Shown here piece after piece: positions 18,896 to 29,770 of a stretch of DNA of 64,000 nt. The stretch is from Epithemia pelagica. Its lineage: Eukaryota > Bacillariophyta > Bacillariophyceae > Surirellales > Surirellaceae. A program made the translations under genes and the position numbers. Every line of letters starts with the position of its first letter. The stretch's first letter is position 1. Location: the NCBI GenBank assembly GCA_946965045.2, contig OX337231.1, forward strand, positions 2,604,001 through 2,668,000, given 5' to 3'. A model generated the notes under the pieces. It was not told the DNA's origin, made no database searches, and saw only the letters and a list, made by a program, of their open reading frames with translations.

Positions 18896-20146
18896 CTACA
18901 AGAGTGGTTCATCCAAATGTCTGGTATAGGCAACTTGCATTCTCGATTCGTGACCTGGTCGTTCCAGGGTTTGCATCGTCTCTGTTTCCAATTCCTGCAA
19001 ATCCACATGATCCGTAATGAGAATGCCTCGATCATGATCGTATTCGTGTTGAAAGGCTCGTGCTTGTTCTCCTGTCAAGCGACGACGCTCGACTGTAGAT
19101 GTCCTGGGATCCCACGAATCGACCTCAATCCAGGCATCCCGCAAGACAGTGGCACGAAAACTGGGTGGTAACACTAGACACTCTTCTCGCCACACTCGCA
19201 TCTCCATTTCGGGAGACCGTCCCACAATGTGTGGATTAATGAGGAAAACATCGTTCTCATCTAGAGAGTTGCCACGTTGGGCGTGTTTGGGTGGTTGCAA
19301 ATAAATGATTCGGGCGTTGACACCACATTGTTGTGCCGCCAACCCAACGGCTCGATTTCTCACGGCTGTTTGTTTCAAACAATGACACGCTTGTTGCAAC
19401 TCCACCGTTCCCAACCAGGAAGGAGGAACCGGATCGGCACTACATCATTCCGAGTGCACATGAAAACAAAAGAAAGCGAGGTAAAAAGGCAGCAGACGAT
19501 TAGGAGCAAAATATCGAGTGTGATTTCAAGGTTGGAATGTATTGGAACCAAAACGCGCAAGCGAATCCAGACACACGTACGCTTGTCGAAGAATGGGATC
19601 TGGCCATTTTGCCATGGGCCAGTTCCGATCATGGTCGTCCGCCAGATCAATGGCCCGGGAAAGGGACAACCACGGCAGTTGCGTGCCGGTCCATTGCGGA
19701 GAATAGACAAAGGGTTCTTGTGAGAGGATGGAGGTGGTGATTGGTGTGAATTGTTCGGCCGCCACCAACGACGGTCTCATTGTCACGAGTGCACTGGTGG
19801 CCGCCATGGCGCAGGCAATCAATTGACGACGATGGTTGCCTTTGGCCCATGATTGTTTCTCTGGGGACGCCGGTACCGAATTTGGTGGCGTCGCCGCCAC
19901 TTTAGTTGTTGGCTTGCTGGAGAATGGAATACATTGGTTATTCCTTAGTCTTGACTGGCGTAACAGTAACATGGCGTTGTATCGACGAGACAAAGGTTTC
20001 GTCACAAAAGAGAAAGCTAAACAACAAGAAGAAGTACACAACAGCATCCATCCGACCACCAAACGGAGGATGGAGCAACTCATGCGACGAACCCATGGGC
20101 AAACGGTAACTGTCTTGATCACGAACGGTTGTCCATTCACCACCAT
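18896..20146 (-). CDS. PDF: Peptide deformylase with bipartite, lumen-like presequence
   Basis: Seen: exons 20146-19581 and 19439-18896 joined across a 141-bp intron (donor GTACGT, acceptor TGTAG) give 369 residues and a continuous WPDPILRQA...DPVPPSW junction. Deformylase motifs: GLAAQQCG (221-228; motif 1, usually GxGxAAxQ), EECLVLP (274-280; motif 2, usually EGCLS, metal-ligand Cys276 kept), QHEYDH (319-324; His320, Glu321 and His324 kept). Known: the enzyme removes N-formyl groups from nascent organelle proteins. The presequence is odd: a hydrophobic signal (from Met22 or Met1) ending near CLAFSF, a basic region, then Arg106-Arg107 with a hydrophobic stretch and VAA at 128-130, resembling a thylakoid lumen signal. 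Plastid targeting is well supported; lumen or membrane location is inference and would be unusual for an enzyme acting at ribosomes. About 50 extra residues separate the signal from the catalytic core. Confidence 0.85.
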
Positions 20147-20942
20147 TTGATTTGATGCGCAGGTCTAATTCCTTCCTTCTTCTCTTTCTTTGTTAACAAG
20201 GATCCTTCAACTTCTGTAAACAAGAGGCACAATCTTTGGATGCGAGACTCTCACGGACGCACGATGATCGATGATGTGAATGACTGGCGATCCAAAATCC
20301 AAATCCAAACCCACATCCGCTCACGCCTGCATCTGTAAGGCTTGCGTGTTCTCCACGCGCGCCGGGAGTCCACTCCTCTCGCATCATGCGGTCGCCCCAC
20401 AAAATGATGCGGCGATCGGCAATTGCAATTCTGCAAAAGGCAGTCTCTGGTCTCTGGACTCTGGACTCTGCTCTTGGACTATTGGAAATTGTACGAACAG
20501 AACCACGATGAGTGATCCATTTCAAGCATATATGTGTGTCAACGTAAATTCAAAAGAGAACAAGAGCGAACATAGGTGATAAGTGGTGTCAACTTGCAGC
20601 TTACCGGACACTGTCAAGAATAGCCAAGATCCAAGATCCCTTGCAGCCAATTTCTACAATACAGAGGCCGACGCAACTCATTCTTGTTGGTTTGTTGTGC
20701 TTCGTCAACCGTGACGATCGAGACTACCTAGCTCCGACTGATACTCCAAGCAGTAATCCAGAAGCCGGTATCTTTTCGAAGATGTGGTCAGTGAAAATTT
20801 TGGATTTTCTGTGTTACCCTTGAGTCTTGCCCTTTTTGTCACGCTTCGTTCCCTCCATTCCTTCCCGACAACAACAACGACAAAGACAACAAAGAATTGA
20901 CCTGGTCACTCTCTCGTTTGGTTTCTCCTTCCAACATTAACC
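20147..20942. other. Divergent intergenic region
   Basis: Upstream regions of the deformylase (minus) and of the lipid-transfer/PDZ-like gene (plus). No further gene or repeat recognised. Confidence 0.5.
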
Positions 20943-23900
20943 ATGTCTTCCTCCCTTTCGTATCAGGCTGGAGATGTCGTCTGGACTACATATGGTGCTG
21001 GAGTCATTGTGGGGAATCATGAACCTACAACCACGACGACGACGACGACCTTCCAAATGGTCATGGTCCGATTGTGGAGATTTCCGGGCAAATCCATCGG
21101 ATCCGCTGCCTTGGCCTTTCTTCAAGAATCTGCTGTAAGTAATCGCACTCTTTTAGGGGCTGAGGAATGTTGTTGTTGAGGAGGGAATCCACTGAATCTC
21201 TCTCTGTGTTTTTGTTGTTGTCTTTGTTGTCTTCTTTTTCCTTCCCATAGATTGTGCGTCGATTGCCCGTTGCCCCCGGCATGGAAACCTCGATTCGTGA
21301 TCCGACCAAAGACGAACAACCATTGGGTGATGACAAGGATGGCCCTAACATTGATGAGGAGGGAAAAGAAGAAGAAGAAGAAGATGTTCGAGTGATGGTG
21401 CATGCATATTATCCAACGACCGACACGTTTTTGGTAGCTCCCACCACCACATCAACCACACCATCATCATCCACCCTTCGTTTGCCCTTGCATCTGACTC
21501 CCAAATCGCCGTCTTTGCAATACACTGAGGTTCCCGCGTCAGCGTTGGAAGTTGCTCCCGCTGCCAAATTCTATCCCATTTTGGAAACTCTCATGGTCCG
21601 AGGCGATCAAACAGCACAACAGGCTACACAACTCTTGCAACACGAAACCACACAAACCTTTATTCATCAAACTCAAGCTACTTTACAATCCAAATTCAAT
21701 AGCGCCTCGGAAACACTCCTTGGAGACGGCTCGACGACCACCCCCAATCTCGAGGAATGGACCGATACGGTCGAGGCGGCGGTGGTGGCTCATACACCGT
21801 CGGAACCCCAAATCAAACAAGTCTTGGCCATGGTCAAGGATCAAGAATTGACCGAATTGCTACAAAATTGTCGGGAACGATTGGAACATTTGGTCCATGA
21901 GGAATTGCCCCAGGCCACTCAACAGGCACTTTTGAAAACGGGCATTCAAATCAAACTCGTCGAGTCTTCTGAAACTGACGACAATGACAGCAACAAGGAT
22001 ACGCCTACCTTTGCCGCATCGATTCACGCATCGCGCAAGGCAGCCTTGGAAGCTGTTCGAGAGTATTTGGACAAGGCGGATTTGATGGATTCCACACAAT
22101 TAGAACAAGTACGAGCGGATGTGACCAACAAATTTTCCCAAACTTTTGATTCCTTGGCAGCTGCAGCGAAATCTGATCGGAGTTTGCATGACTTGTTTCA
22201 GTCGGTAGCCGACAAGACGACTGTGTGGCAACAGTCGACCGGACGACTTTTGGAAACGCGGTCGGCTAGTCTGTTTTTGGAAGGTGCCAGTCGCTTACAG
22301 GCACGGGCGGCGACGATTTTTCAAATGCAATGGACTGGTGGAGGAGAAATTGGATCCAAATTGACCAAGGCTTTTACCGAAAAAGATGCCGCCTTGGCTC
22401 GACTCAAATCCATTGAATTGGGAGATGCTGTCAAGAAACGGCTGGTCGAGGCCATTGAAGTTCGGAGTGATTCGCTGGGTGGATTGGATGGAATCATTGC
22501 CGGAGCCTTGGCCAAGGTACGAACGACGGGACAAGAATCGGGAGATCAAATGAAGGTCATGTTGAGTCAATTGCAAGATTCGGCGTCCACTGCTACGGCC
22601 AATGCGCATGAAACCCTCATTTCTGTACTGTCTCACCGGAGCATGTACCGAGATGTCGCCCTCCTTCGGATTGAACGTGTTTTTTGCGAATTGCAAAATC
22701 ATTTTGGAGATGATTTGTCTCCCGAAGATATTGCTGCCGTGGCACGGGGAGAAGGGGGAACGGCCAAATTGTTTCAACCCATTGCCAAGCGAGCCGTCCA
22801 ACAAATTGAAAAACAATTGGATACAGCAGAATCTCAAATCACGGACCAAACCATGTTGGCGGTCTTGCAACGGGTCCGGAAAATTACGTCGGGTGAATTG
22901 ACCGTTTCGGCCTTGACGGAAGAGTTGGTGGGAATTCTCAACGACGAACGCATTGTCGCGGCCAGTGAGACCTTTGTGCAACACGGCGAACATGTCTTGG
23001 ATGCCATTGAGGGAGTGTCGAGCAACAAGGTCGTGAATGACGCCCTCAAAATTGCCGAAAAGGCGGGCATTACCAAAGATTCCATGATGAAGGAAATTGA
23101 AAAATTAGATGTCGATCAACTGTTGGATACGGCCGGGAGTGCCGTCACGGACGAAACCAAACGATTGCAACTCTTGTCGTCGGCCACTGATACCGCCTTG
23201 GATTTCATTTTGCGCATCTTACCCTCCATGCCCGTCCCACCCTTTGATGGTGCACGAGATGGATTGGTCTACAATATTTCTAATCTATCCATGGAAGGAT
23301 TCAAGGTACGAAAGGAAGACATTCAAATTGAATTGGCGGGTATGCGAGCCACGAAACGACGAGCATCCTCCATTGTTCAGCGCCATTCCTCCAGTTCACT
23401 CGAACAAACATCACAACAACAACCGGCGTCTGCCTCTATGAGTGATACTTCCTCTATGGATGTGGAAGATATGGAAGATGACGGTGAAGAAGATGTAGTG
23501 GGATTCGACCAAGTATCTTCCAGCGTCAAAGCCACAGAACTTTTGATTATTGATGTTCGACGGATATCGGCCATTCTGAATGATGCTGCGTGGAGCTTTG
23601 AACAGACCTATATGCCCTACTTGAAAGGAAGTGGACATGCCGACATTAAGCTTTCCAATGGAGCCATTCGGTTGCAATTCGAATTGCGACGTCGTGCCAA
23701 ACCAAGTAGTAGCGAATCCAATGGCGAAAATGGGGAAACGGAATGGGAACCCGTGCTGTGTTTGCATGACAGAACGTGTTCGATTGGGGAAATAGAGTTG
23801 GTGTTACAAGGAGAAGGACGATTGACGTGGATTTTTAATAAGCTTGCGTCCATTTTCAAAGGTTCCTTGAGAGACTATGTTGTACGGACGATTGTACGAG

Positions 23901-25562
23901 TTTTGACGCAACAAAGTGGATGGATCTTGGAAAGGATGAATGGCATATTATCGCCCTATTGGGATTTGTAAGTCGTTCACTAAAATGTGGGCACAGATGC
24001 ATTTGGCGTCTCTGTTTCAAAACATCGGCATCTGACGATATCTTGAATTTTTTAATTCTTGCTGCAGAATATTAAAAACTGCAAAGTTGAAAATGGTAAG
24101 TCAACGGGGCAATCTGCGTTTCGAAAATTCCTTCCGAAAACGTACCTCATCGATGGATTGTTCGCAGGAAGATCTGGTCGAAGCCGACGATGAAGTTGTT
24201 GTGAAATCGGAGTCGGCCTCTGATTCAATGCTGATAGAACTTGTATGGAGAGAGAGACTTCCTTTGGGAATGAATTTACTCACGAACGATGATTCCGGGC
24301 AACTCAAGGTTGTCGATTTTCCTAGAGGAAGTCAAGCGCGGCAAGTATGTGAGAAGAAAAATCTGACCCCAGACCTATTCAAAGGTGCAACAATTGTGGC
24401 GGTGAACGGCACAACGTCAGACCATCAAGACGATTTGTTTGAAGCTTTGAAAGATCCTGCTCGTCCGAAAACAATCCAATTTCGTCTGGCCGAAAGTGCT
24501 GAATGGGAGCGAGTTCGTAGGTTTGTGGAAGGGGATCGAAAACCGTCCTCAGACGACGGTAGCGAGATCAAACCCCGGGCCCTCTCCACCCGTGTCGTCG
24601 AATTCAACAAAGAAGGAGAGCTCGGAATTGTTTTTGCACCAGCGCTGGACAACAATGGCTTAGTGGTTGACGGTTTTCTGGAGGGAGAGGATGGCATCGT
24701 ATTGGCAGCAGAACGATCAAACGACATTATCCTTGGTGACATACTAACTCACATCAATGGCGAACTTGTGGTTGGGAAGGAAGGTACACAAAAGTCATTA
24801 AAGATCCTTGAAGATAAAGCTCATGAACGACCGCTATCTTTGACTTTTTCAAGATCCTATCTCTACCGTGAAGTTATTGTACGCCCGGAGGAACTACCAG
24901 GAATTTACACAAAAGGAGGTCCAGAGGAACTGGTGCTGGAAGACCGAAAACTGGAAGATGGAACTCGACGAGTTGTCATCAAGAATTTTAATCCAGTTAG
25001 TGGTGCTGGTGAATCCAGTGGGATTCTGATTGGTGACCACCTCGTATTCGTGAATGGAACACCAGTTGGTGCCGGGGCCAGATGGTTGGGCGAATCGACC
25101 AGTCCAAACTTGGACGAGGTTTACGAAATGCTTGGAGACAAAATGCAGTACCCAATTGGTTTGACCTTTGCACGCCCTCAGAACAAAGGTGGCGTGTCGA
25201 ATAGATGGTCTTCTTCAAAAAGCACGGAACCGTTCTCGGATTTTGACGCCGATACAATTTGTGTCACCTGCGAGGAACAAAATCGTTTAGGTTGTATCTT
25301 TGATACAACTGAACATGGCGACATTGTCATATCCGATTTCAGTTCCGTCCCGGGTATGTTTCATCGGCATCTTTCACGATACAATGAAATGGACGGGAGA
25401 CTGAAAATATCCATTGACTCCATCAATGGTCAGTTCGTACCGTCCTATGCTACGAAGGATATCGTCATGAATGCGCTCAATAGAAGCTGGAGAAATGATA
25501 AGCGTGTGGAAATCATACTGTGCGATGATGAGAGGAAGCAGTACATACAATCACTCACTTAG
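20943..25562 (+). CDS. Four-exon protein: TULIP-like lipid-binding region plus PDZ-like repeats
   Basis: Seen: exons 20943-21134, 21251-23967, 24068-24095 and 24168-25562; introns of 116, 100 and 72 bp, all GT-AG, frame kept, 1443 residues. The second donor overlaps an in-frame TAA at 23969-23971, which would otherwise seem to end the protein. Order: GDVVWTTYGAGVIV (small beta domain, residues ~10-60), acidic and Thr-rich linker, a long helical region (~200-740), PPFDGARDGLVYNISNL, a segment with IDVRRISAILNDAAW, HADIKLSNGAIRLQFEL and LTWIFNKLASIFKG (about 740-970), then LKM joined to EDLVEADDE, then about four PDZ-like units containing GATIVAVNG, GDILTHING, GDHLVFVNGTPVGAG and SIDSINGQFV. 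Inference: the segment before the PDZ units resembles HAM1/SMP-type TULIP lipid-binding proteins; the whole may act at membrane contacts. No catalytic residues seen. Domain naming is tentative; gene structure is more secure. Confidence 0.72.
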
Positions 25563-25703
25563 CAATAGAGAAGAAAAGTAGAAGAGTGCAAAAGCCAAAC
25601 CTGCCATTTATAGGAAATGAAATGCTAGCTACAGGTAGGTCTTTTCTATCATTCACACGATGAAGCACTCTGTGATCACATATGGCCAACACTGGTCTAG
25701 ACT

Positions 25704-28451
25704 CTAGACAAGCATTTGTCTCCGAGGAAGATGGCGACTATTGGTTGCCCTTTCGGTTGCTTCAGCATAAAGTTGTGCATACGACAACTCTTGGTGAGGC
25801 AAAGGATTGCTGAAACTGTCATCTCCTGCGTAATAGTCGCAAGGAGAATCTAAATAAACTCGGACTGGAACAACCGTGCGGAAACGACGTCTTTCGATCG
25901 GTGGCTTCACTTGGACTCTCGTGTCGTGGGATGGTATTGGTACCCGCTGACTGTCGACATGAACAACAGGTGTCGGATGACAAGGCGCATAAACAACCGG
26001 TCGCTTTGGTATTTCTGGAACAATAGAAGAAGGAGGAACCTCGTAGGTAGTACTCCTGTTCTCATCAATAGGACAAAGACCTGGAAGAGTCGATGGAGCC
26101 ATAGTCAAACGCCCATTCGAACCCCGAGCCTGTCCTTTCAATGAAGTGGACTGTAATTCCGAGGAGGTATCTGGCATGGGCTGCGTATTCTCTTTTGATT
26201 TTTCGTCCTGAATTGCTGTGGGCCTTTCGTCTTCTTTTGATTTTTCGTCAACGATTAATGATGAGGGCGTATGGTCTTCCTTTGCTTTTTCATCCTGGAC
26301 AATTGCGGGCTTTTCGTCGTTGGCCACAGGAGAAAGAGGCTTGTTGTTCTTGAGACTAGCCTTGTGCAATACTGCTGCTCGTCTTGATCGTACGGTCAGA
26401 GAGCAACTGGAACCACTCGACAAAGTATTCGCCATCGATTTTGGAGACACAGCGGAAGAGGACGCAACCGCAATGGCCTTTTGCTTGGGCGATATCATGG
26501 GTGAACGGTTTTGCTTGGTGCAGGAACGAGGAGACGGGGTCGAGACTGCTGTTGTATCCACAGGTTTGTCGGGTGTGACCTTGTGACTTGTTCCACACAA
26601 TGGTTTCTCTGGTGTAACCGTGTTACTGGTTGTTTCGTGTTTCTGAGGAGAGTAAATCTGTGTGGTCGCGTGCTCCATTTCTTTGGCCGTCTCCAGTCGA
26701 TTCTTCAATACATCAATCTGTCTCTTCATTACCACAAATCGAGACGCCACATCGGCAGCTTTGACTACCATGGGAGAGCAGTGCAGTTCAAAAGTAGGTG
26801 TTTCTGCACCAGTATCGGAATCGAGGGATATATCCAGGGCAGGATTCGAATCTCCGTCTTCGACGGATACAGCTGCGGAGGCGTCTTGTACCTGTTCTTC
26901 TTTGTGGTCACTGCTGTGGGAGGAATTCGAAGATGTGTCAGAATGTGCGGCATGTTGTTGAAGTTCATGTTCGCTTTTGTCACCGCATGGAGTCTGATTT
27001 GTCTCTACATCGTCCGGTTTAGATTCAACGGTGTTGGAGTTGGATTCCACCTCAGAAACCACTCCACGTGTCTCGTCGAGTTCCTGTTGACCCACCAATT
27101 GATCCTCATCCTGATTCTCCGCACCAATGGCATTTGATTTCGAACAGGAGTCATCATCGTTTTGATCTGATCCCGACTCATGAAAAAGATTCTCCTTCTT
27201 GCTGGATGGTCCGGTTTCTTCAAAGACATTGGACAAGTCCAACTTGGGAAGACTGGCTTGCGAAATGTCTTTTACCTCAATCTCGTCCATGCTACCCTCA
27301 TCCATGATTCCCGTTAGCCAAGCCACCAAGTCATGGTGGTCTTCCATCACTTTCTCTTTCAATGGCGACAGAACACCAAGTTCTTGTAGTGGTTCCTCCT
27401 CCTCAACGCATTCAATATTGTCATTGTGGCCGTCAAACAAGAGTGCAATCGATGGTGCGCGAGTGGTGGACGTTGTGGCGCACTCGGACGGAGAGCCCGT
27501 TTGACTGTCGGCAGTGCCACTAATCTGGGAGAGATCGACTGCCTTGAAGGGGGAAAGGAGACCCTGATTTGCCTCACTCGCTGTTGTCACTGCCAGGGGA
27601 CTAAGGGGCGGTGGTGAAGGTTGTAGAGTAAAGGAGACATTGCTTTGGGGTGGTGTCAACGATGTTGCCGTGTGATCGGAATCCTTTTTGGTACAAGGAC
27701 TCGTGGTCTCCAACGACGTACAACAGGTGGGCATGAATGGAATTTCCTCCGTGTCGGCACCCCGACCAGTCACCATGCCCCGCAGTTCGAAGCAGGCACT
27801 CTCATCATTGCTTTTGCGAAGTCGCTCGGGTGTCTCGAGGGCCCAGACACGACTGCTGTCAAAGTAACTACTTCCGTTCTTATCGTCCTGGTCCAAATCG
27901 AGTGGTGCCCCCTCCAAGTGGCTTTGGGATGGAGAGGATTCCTTCATGTTGGACAGCAATCGCGGCACTTGCTCCGATAACAAGAGAGAGCTGGAGAGCG
28001 AGACATGAGAGAAGGACCCATCCAAAAGGCGATCCCATTCCTCATCCAACCGACGCGAAGGGGAGGCTGCTTGTGAGGCTCCACCATTGTTTGCATCGTC
28101 TTCTTTCTTGATTGTTTCCGCGTCATATTTGGACGAAAAATCGTCATCCAAACCAAACTTGGCTACATGACGAGCATGTTCGTTCAAGGCTGCTTGTGCT
28201 CCAATGGAAAGATTGGCCACCATGTTGGTTTCATCGTCGTCATCATCATCATCGTCGTGGTAAAACGAAGCATCATCATCGTCGTCATTGTATTCTTGAA
28301 TGGCTTCCAAGAAGGGAGGAAAGTTTTCGCTTTCTGAGAGTTGCCGGAATGGATTGACAGTCGGAAGAATATTCGCCAAAGGAGGAGACTTGGGCGTCGG
28401 TGTTGCTGTTGGTTCGACCGAGGACAATGTTGGTTCCAAAGATTCCGACAT
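25704..28451 (-). CDS. Disordered acidic protein, function unknown
   Basis: Seen: a single minus-strand frame, 915 residues from MSESLEPT at 28451; an upstream in-frame ATG at 28493 would add 14 residues. Near residues 55-80 are two Asp runs. The middle is Ser/Glu/Thr-rich without a clear fold except a short coiled coil near VVMKRQIDVLKNRLETAK. A Lys/Glu-rich quasi-repeat (EKAKEDHTPS, EKSKEDERPT, EKSKENTQP) occupies about residues 735-785. The C-terminal ~80 residues look more ordered: RRRFRTVVPVRVYLDSP, then SYAQLYAEATERAT. I recognise no family. An intact 2.7-kb frame and a nearby convergent gene (141 bp spacer) support a real gene. Role unknown. Confidence 0.7.
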   Translation of the reverse strand: MSESLEPTLSSVEPTATPTPKSPPLANILPTVNPFRQLSESENFPPFLEAIQEYNDDDDDASFYHDDDDDDDDETNMVANLSIGAQAALNEHARHVAKFGLDDDFSSKYDAETIKKEDDANNGGASQAASPSRRLDEEWDRLLDGSFSHVSLSSSLLLSEQVPRLLSNMKESSPSQSHLEGAPLDLDQDDKNGSSYFDSSRVWALETPERLRKSNDESACFELRGMVTGRGADTEEIPFMPTCCTSLETTSPCTKKDSDHTATSLTPPQSNVSFTLQPSPPPLSPLAVTTASEANQGLLSPFKAVDLSQISGTADSQTGSPSECATTSTTRAPSIALLFDGHNDNIECVEEEEPLQELGVLSPLKEKVMEDHHDLVAWLTGIMDEGSMDEIEVKDISQASLPKLDLSNVFEETGPSSKKENLFHESGSDQNDDDSCSKSNAIGAENQDEDQLVGQQELDETRGVVSEVESNSNTVESKPDDVETNQTPCGDKSEHELQQHAAHSDTSSNSSHSSDHKEEQVQDASAAVSVEDGDSNPALDISLDSDTGAETPTFELHCSPMVVKAADVASRFVVMKRQIDVLKNRLETAKEMEHATTQIYSPQKHETTSNTVTPEKPLCGTSHKVTPDKPVDTTAVSTPSPRSCTKQNRSPMISPKQKAIAVASSSAVSPKSMANTLSSGSSCSLTVRSRRAAVLHKASLKNNKPLSPVANDEKPAIVQDEKAKEDHTPSSLIVDEKSKEDERPTAIQDEKSKENTQPMPDTSSELQSTSLKGQARGSNGRLTMAPSTLPGLCPIDENRSTTYEVPPSSIVPEIPKRPVVYAPCHPTPVVHVDSQRVPIPSHDTRVQVKPPIERRRFRTVVPVRVYLDSPCDYYAGDDSFSNPLPHQELSYAQLYAEATERATNSRHLPRRQMLV

Positions 28452-28493
28452 GACCAATGCAAAACAATTATTGTTACGATTCTTCCAAAACAA

Positions 28494-28951
28494 GGGAAAG
28501 TGACTGTTTCAAACAATCCAAAGACACTTTTGTGGCTGACTTTGATTGTTCTTCGAATCGTTGCTCTTTCTCGTATTGAGTAACCAACAAAATACTACAA
28601 CGAGCAAAAAGATCTGAGGCGCTGGTTTCTTGAGGGCAACCACACCAACCAGCAACCGTCAAAAGAGAAGTGTCAGGTGTCAGGTCGGCTTTCCCGCAAC
28701 AAACAGCCAACCTGTCGTTGTCGTTTTTTTTTGTGTACTAGTAATTCGTTTGATCGATAGAACATGTGGGGATGGTGGCGTGGTGGTAGTTGTCCCCTCT
28801 AGGAGTGTGACAATATTAATATTATGAGGGCCTTTACAAAGAGAATCTGCCTGCGTGATAGCCGTTATATGTTCTACACCAGCATAACGTAGTTTCTGTA
28901 CAGTGCCCCTATTTGAAGACAGTCAATTTTCGTTTAATAGAAGACGAGAGC
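28494..28951. other. Intergenic region before the MITE
   Basis: It holds the upstream region of the acidic-protein gene. No gene or repeat was recognised apart from short T-rich runs. Confidence 0.5.
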
Positions 28952-29272
28952 GTGCCGTTTAGAGGTTGGACCCGCGAGCTCAAATCGATGCGGGTAGGCT
29001 ACCCGCGCATGCCAGCCTTTGCGGTTCCAAGTACCCGCGTGTTCCGCAGTTCCGCACTACTATGGGATTTTATGTACTCTGCACAAATGTGACGTACGGG
29101 CGGTCAGACCTAGAGAGGACCAAATCGCTGCACCCCGCCTTTACTGTGCGTAGGTGCGAGTAGTGCGGATCGGAACCGCCAGTCTCTTTCGTTGCGGTGC
29201 CAGGGATCAGCACCGCGGATCCGCGAATCCGCTCCGCAGCACCGCGGTGCGGGTCCAACCTCTAGTGCCGTT
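28952..29272. mobile_element. hAT-like MITE with 8-bp target duplication
   Basis: Seen: perfect 16-bp terminal inverted repeats TAGAGGTTGGACCCGC at 28960-28975 and its reverse complement at 29249-29264, enclosing a 305-bp element. Both sides are flanked by the identical octamer GTGCCGTT (28952-28959 and 29265-29272), a target site duplication. The interior is GC-rich with further inverted words, including an 8-bp hairpin with one-base loop (28990-29006) and TTCCGCACTAC against GTAGTGCGGA. There is no coding capacity. Known: 8-bp duplications with TA-starting short inverted repeats are typical of hAT transposons and their non-autonomous MITEs. Inference: moved by a hAT transposase encoded elsewhere; the exact ends suggest a recent insertion. 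Confidence 0.88.
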
Positions 29273-29491
29273 CCAGTCGATATTTGGGGGACAAACGTTT
29301 GCTCGGCCACGCGATCCAGAGACAACGACGGATATATTCAAACCACAAAGCACACATACATGCGCGTGAATCTGATCCCCAGAACGCACGTCGACCACAT
29401 CCAACAACTGCACACCCCATGTCGTCGCACAAACTGCAGAAATTGTCCCTCCTGTCTCCCTCTTGTCGAAATGATGGGCATTGATCTTGAT

Positions 29492-29770
29492 CTTGAGCAT
29501 TGAGCACGGCCAAGTCCCCAAAACCTAATAGCCATGACGATATCCATCTCAAGCTAAAAAGCCCACAGTGCAATTTCCACTTGTGCCACGCGATCCAAAT
29601 CACGACTGGTCATTTCTTTATTTCCGGCATAGTAGATCCAGAAATAAATATACCGCCGTCAATCCTCCTGCATGTTGGAAGGAGGTACTAGCGCAACTTT
29701 TCGTTCGTAATTGTCCCACACGACGGCAAACGTCGGGCTCGGGTCTGATGTTCGAGTGGGGTTTCTTCTT
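29492..29770 (-). pseudogene. Truncated CRNKL1/CLF1 pseudogene fragment
   Basis: Seen: 29578-29736 aligns without gaps to 61110-61268 of the intact CRNKL1-like gene (constant offset 31532), and 29492-~29550 aligns to that gene's 3' flank near 60049-60107; about 980 bp of the parent between the blocks is missing. In the parental frame the fragment reads VPPSNMQED, then a TGA stop (29659-29661) where the parent has Trp, then RRYIYFWIYYAG and MTSRDLDRVAQV. Weaker similarity continues to about 29770. Order and orientation match the parent. Because 3' flanking sequence is included, DNA-level duplication followed by deletion is more likely than retroposition, though a copied long 3' UTR cannot be excluded. 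It sits ~220 bp from the MITE and ~210 bp before the satellite. Confidence 0.87.

Noticed and set aside
22295-22993. 232-codon minus-strand frame
   Set aside because: Antisense to exon 2 of the 1443-residue gene; shadow caused by codon bias.
23969-23971. TAA as the true end of the lipid-transfer-like protein, with a separate PDZ gene starting near 24087
   Set aside because: The TAA is within a consensus donor, splicing keeps the frame into the next exons, and the downstream frame has no ATG in good context before the intron-like segment. Both readings should still be tested with RNA-seq.
28220-28300. CAT/GTC trinucleotide runs as a possible expandable repeat
   Set aside because: They encode the Asp runs of the acidic protein and are mixed codons rather than a pure microsatellite.
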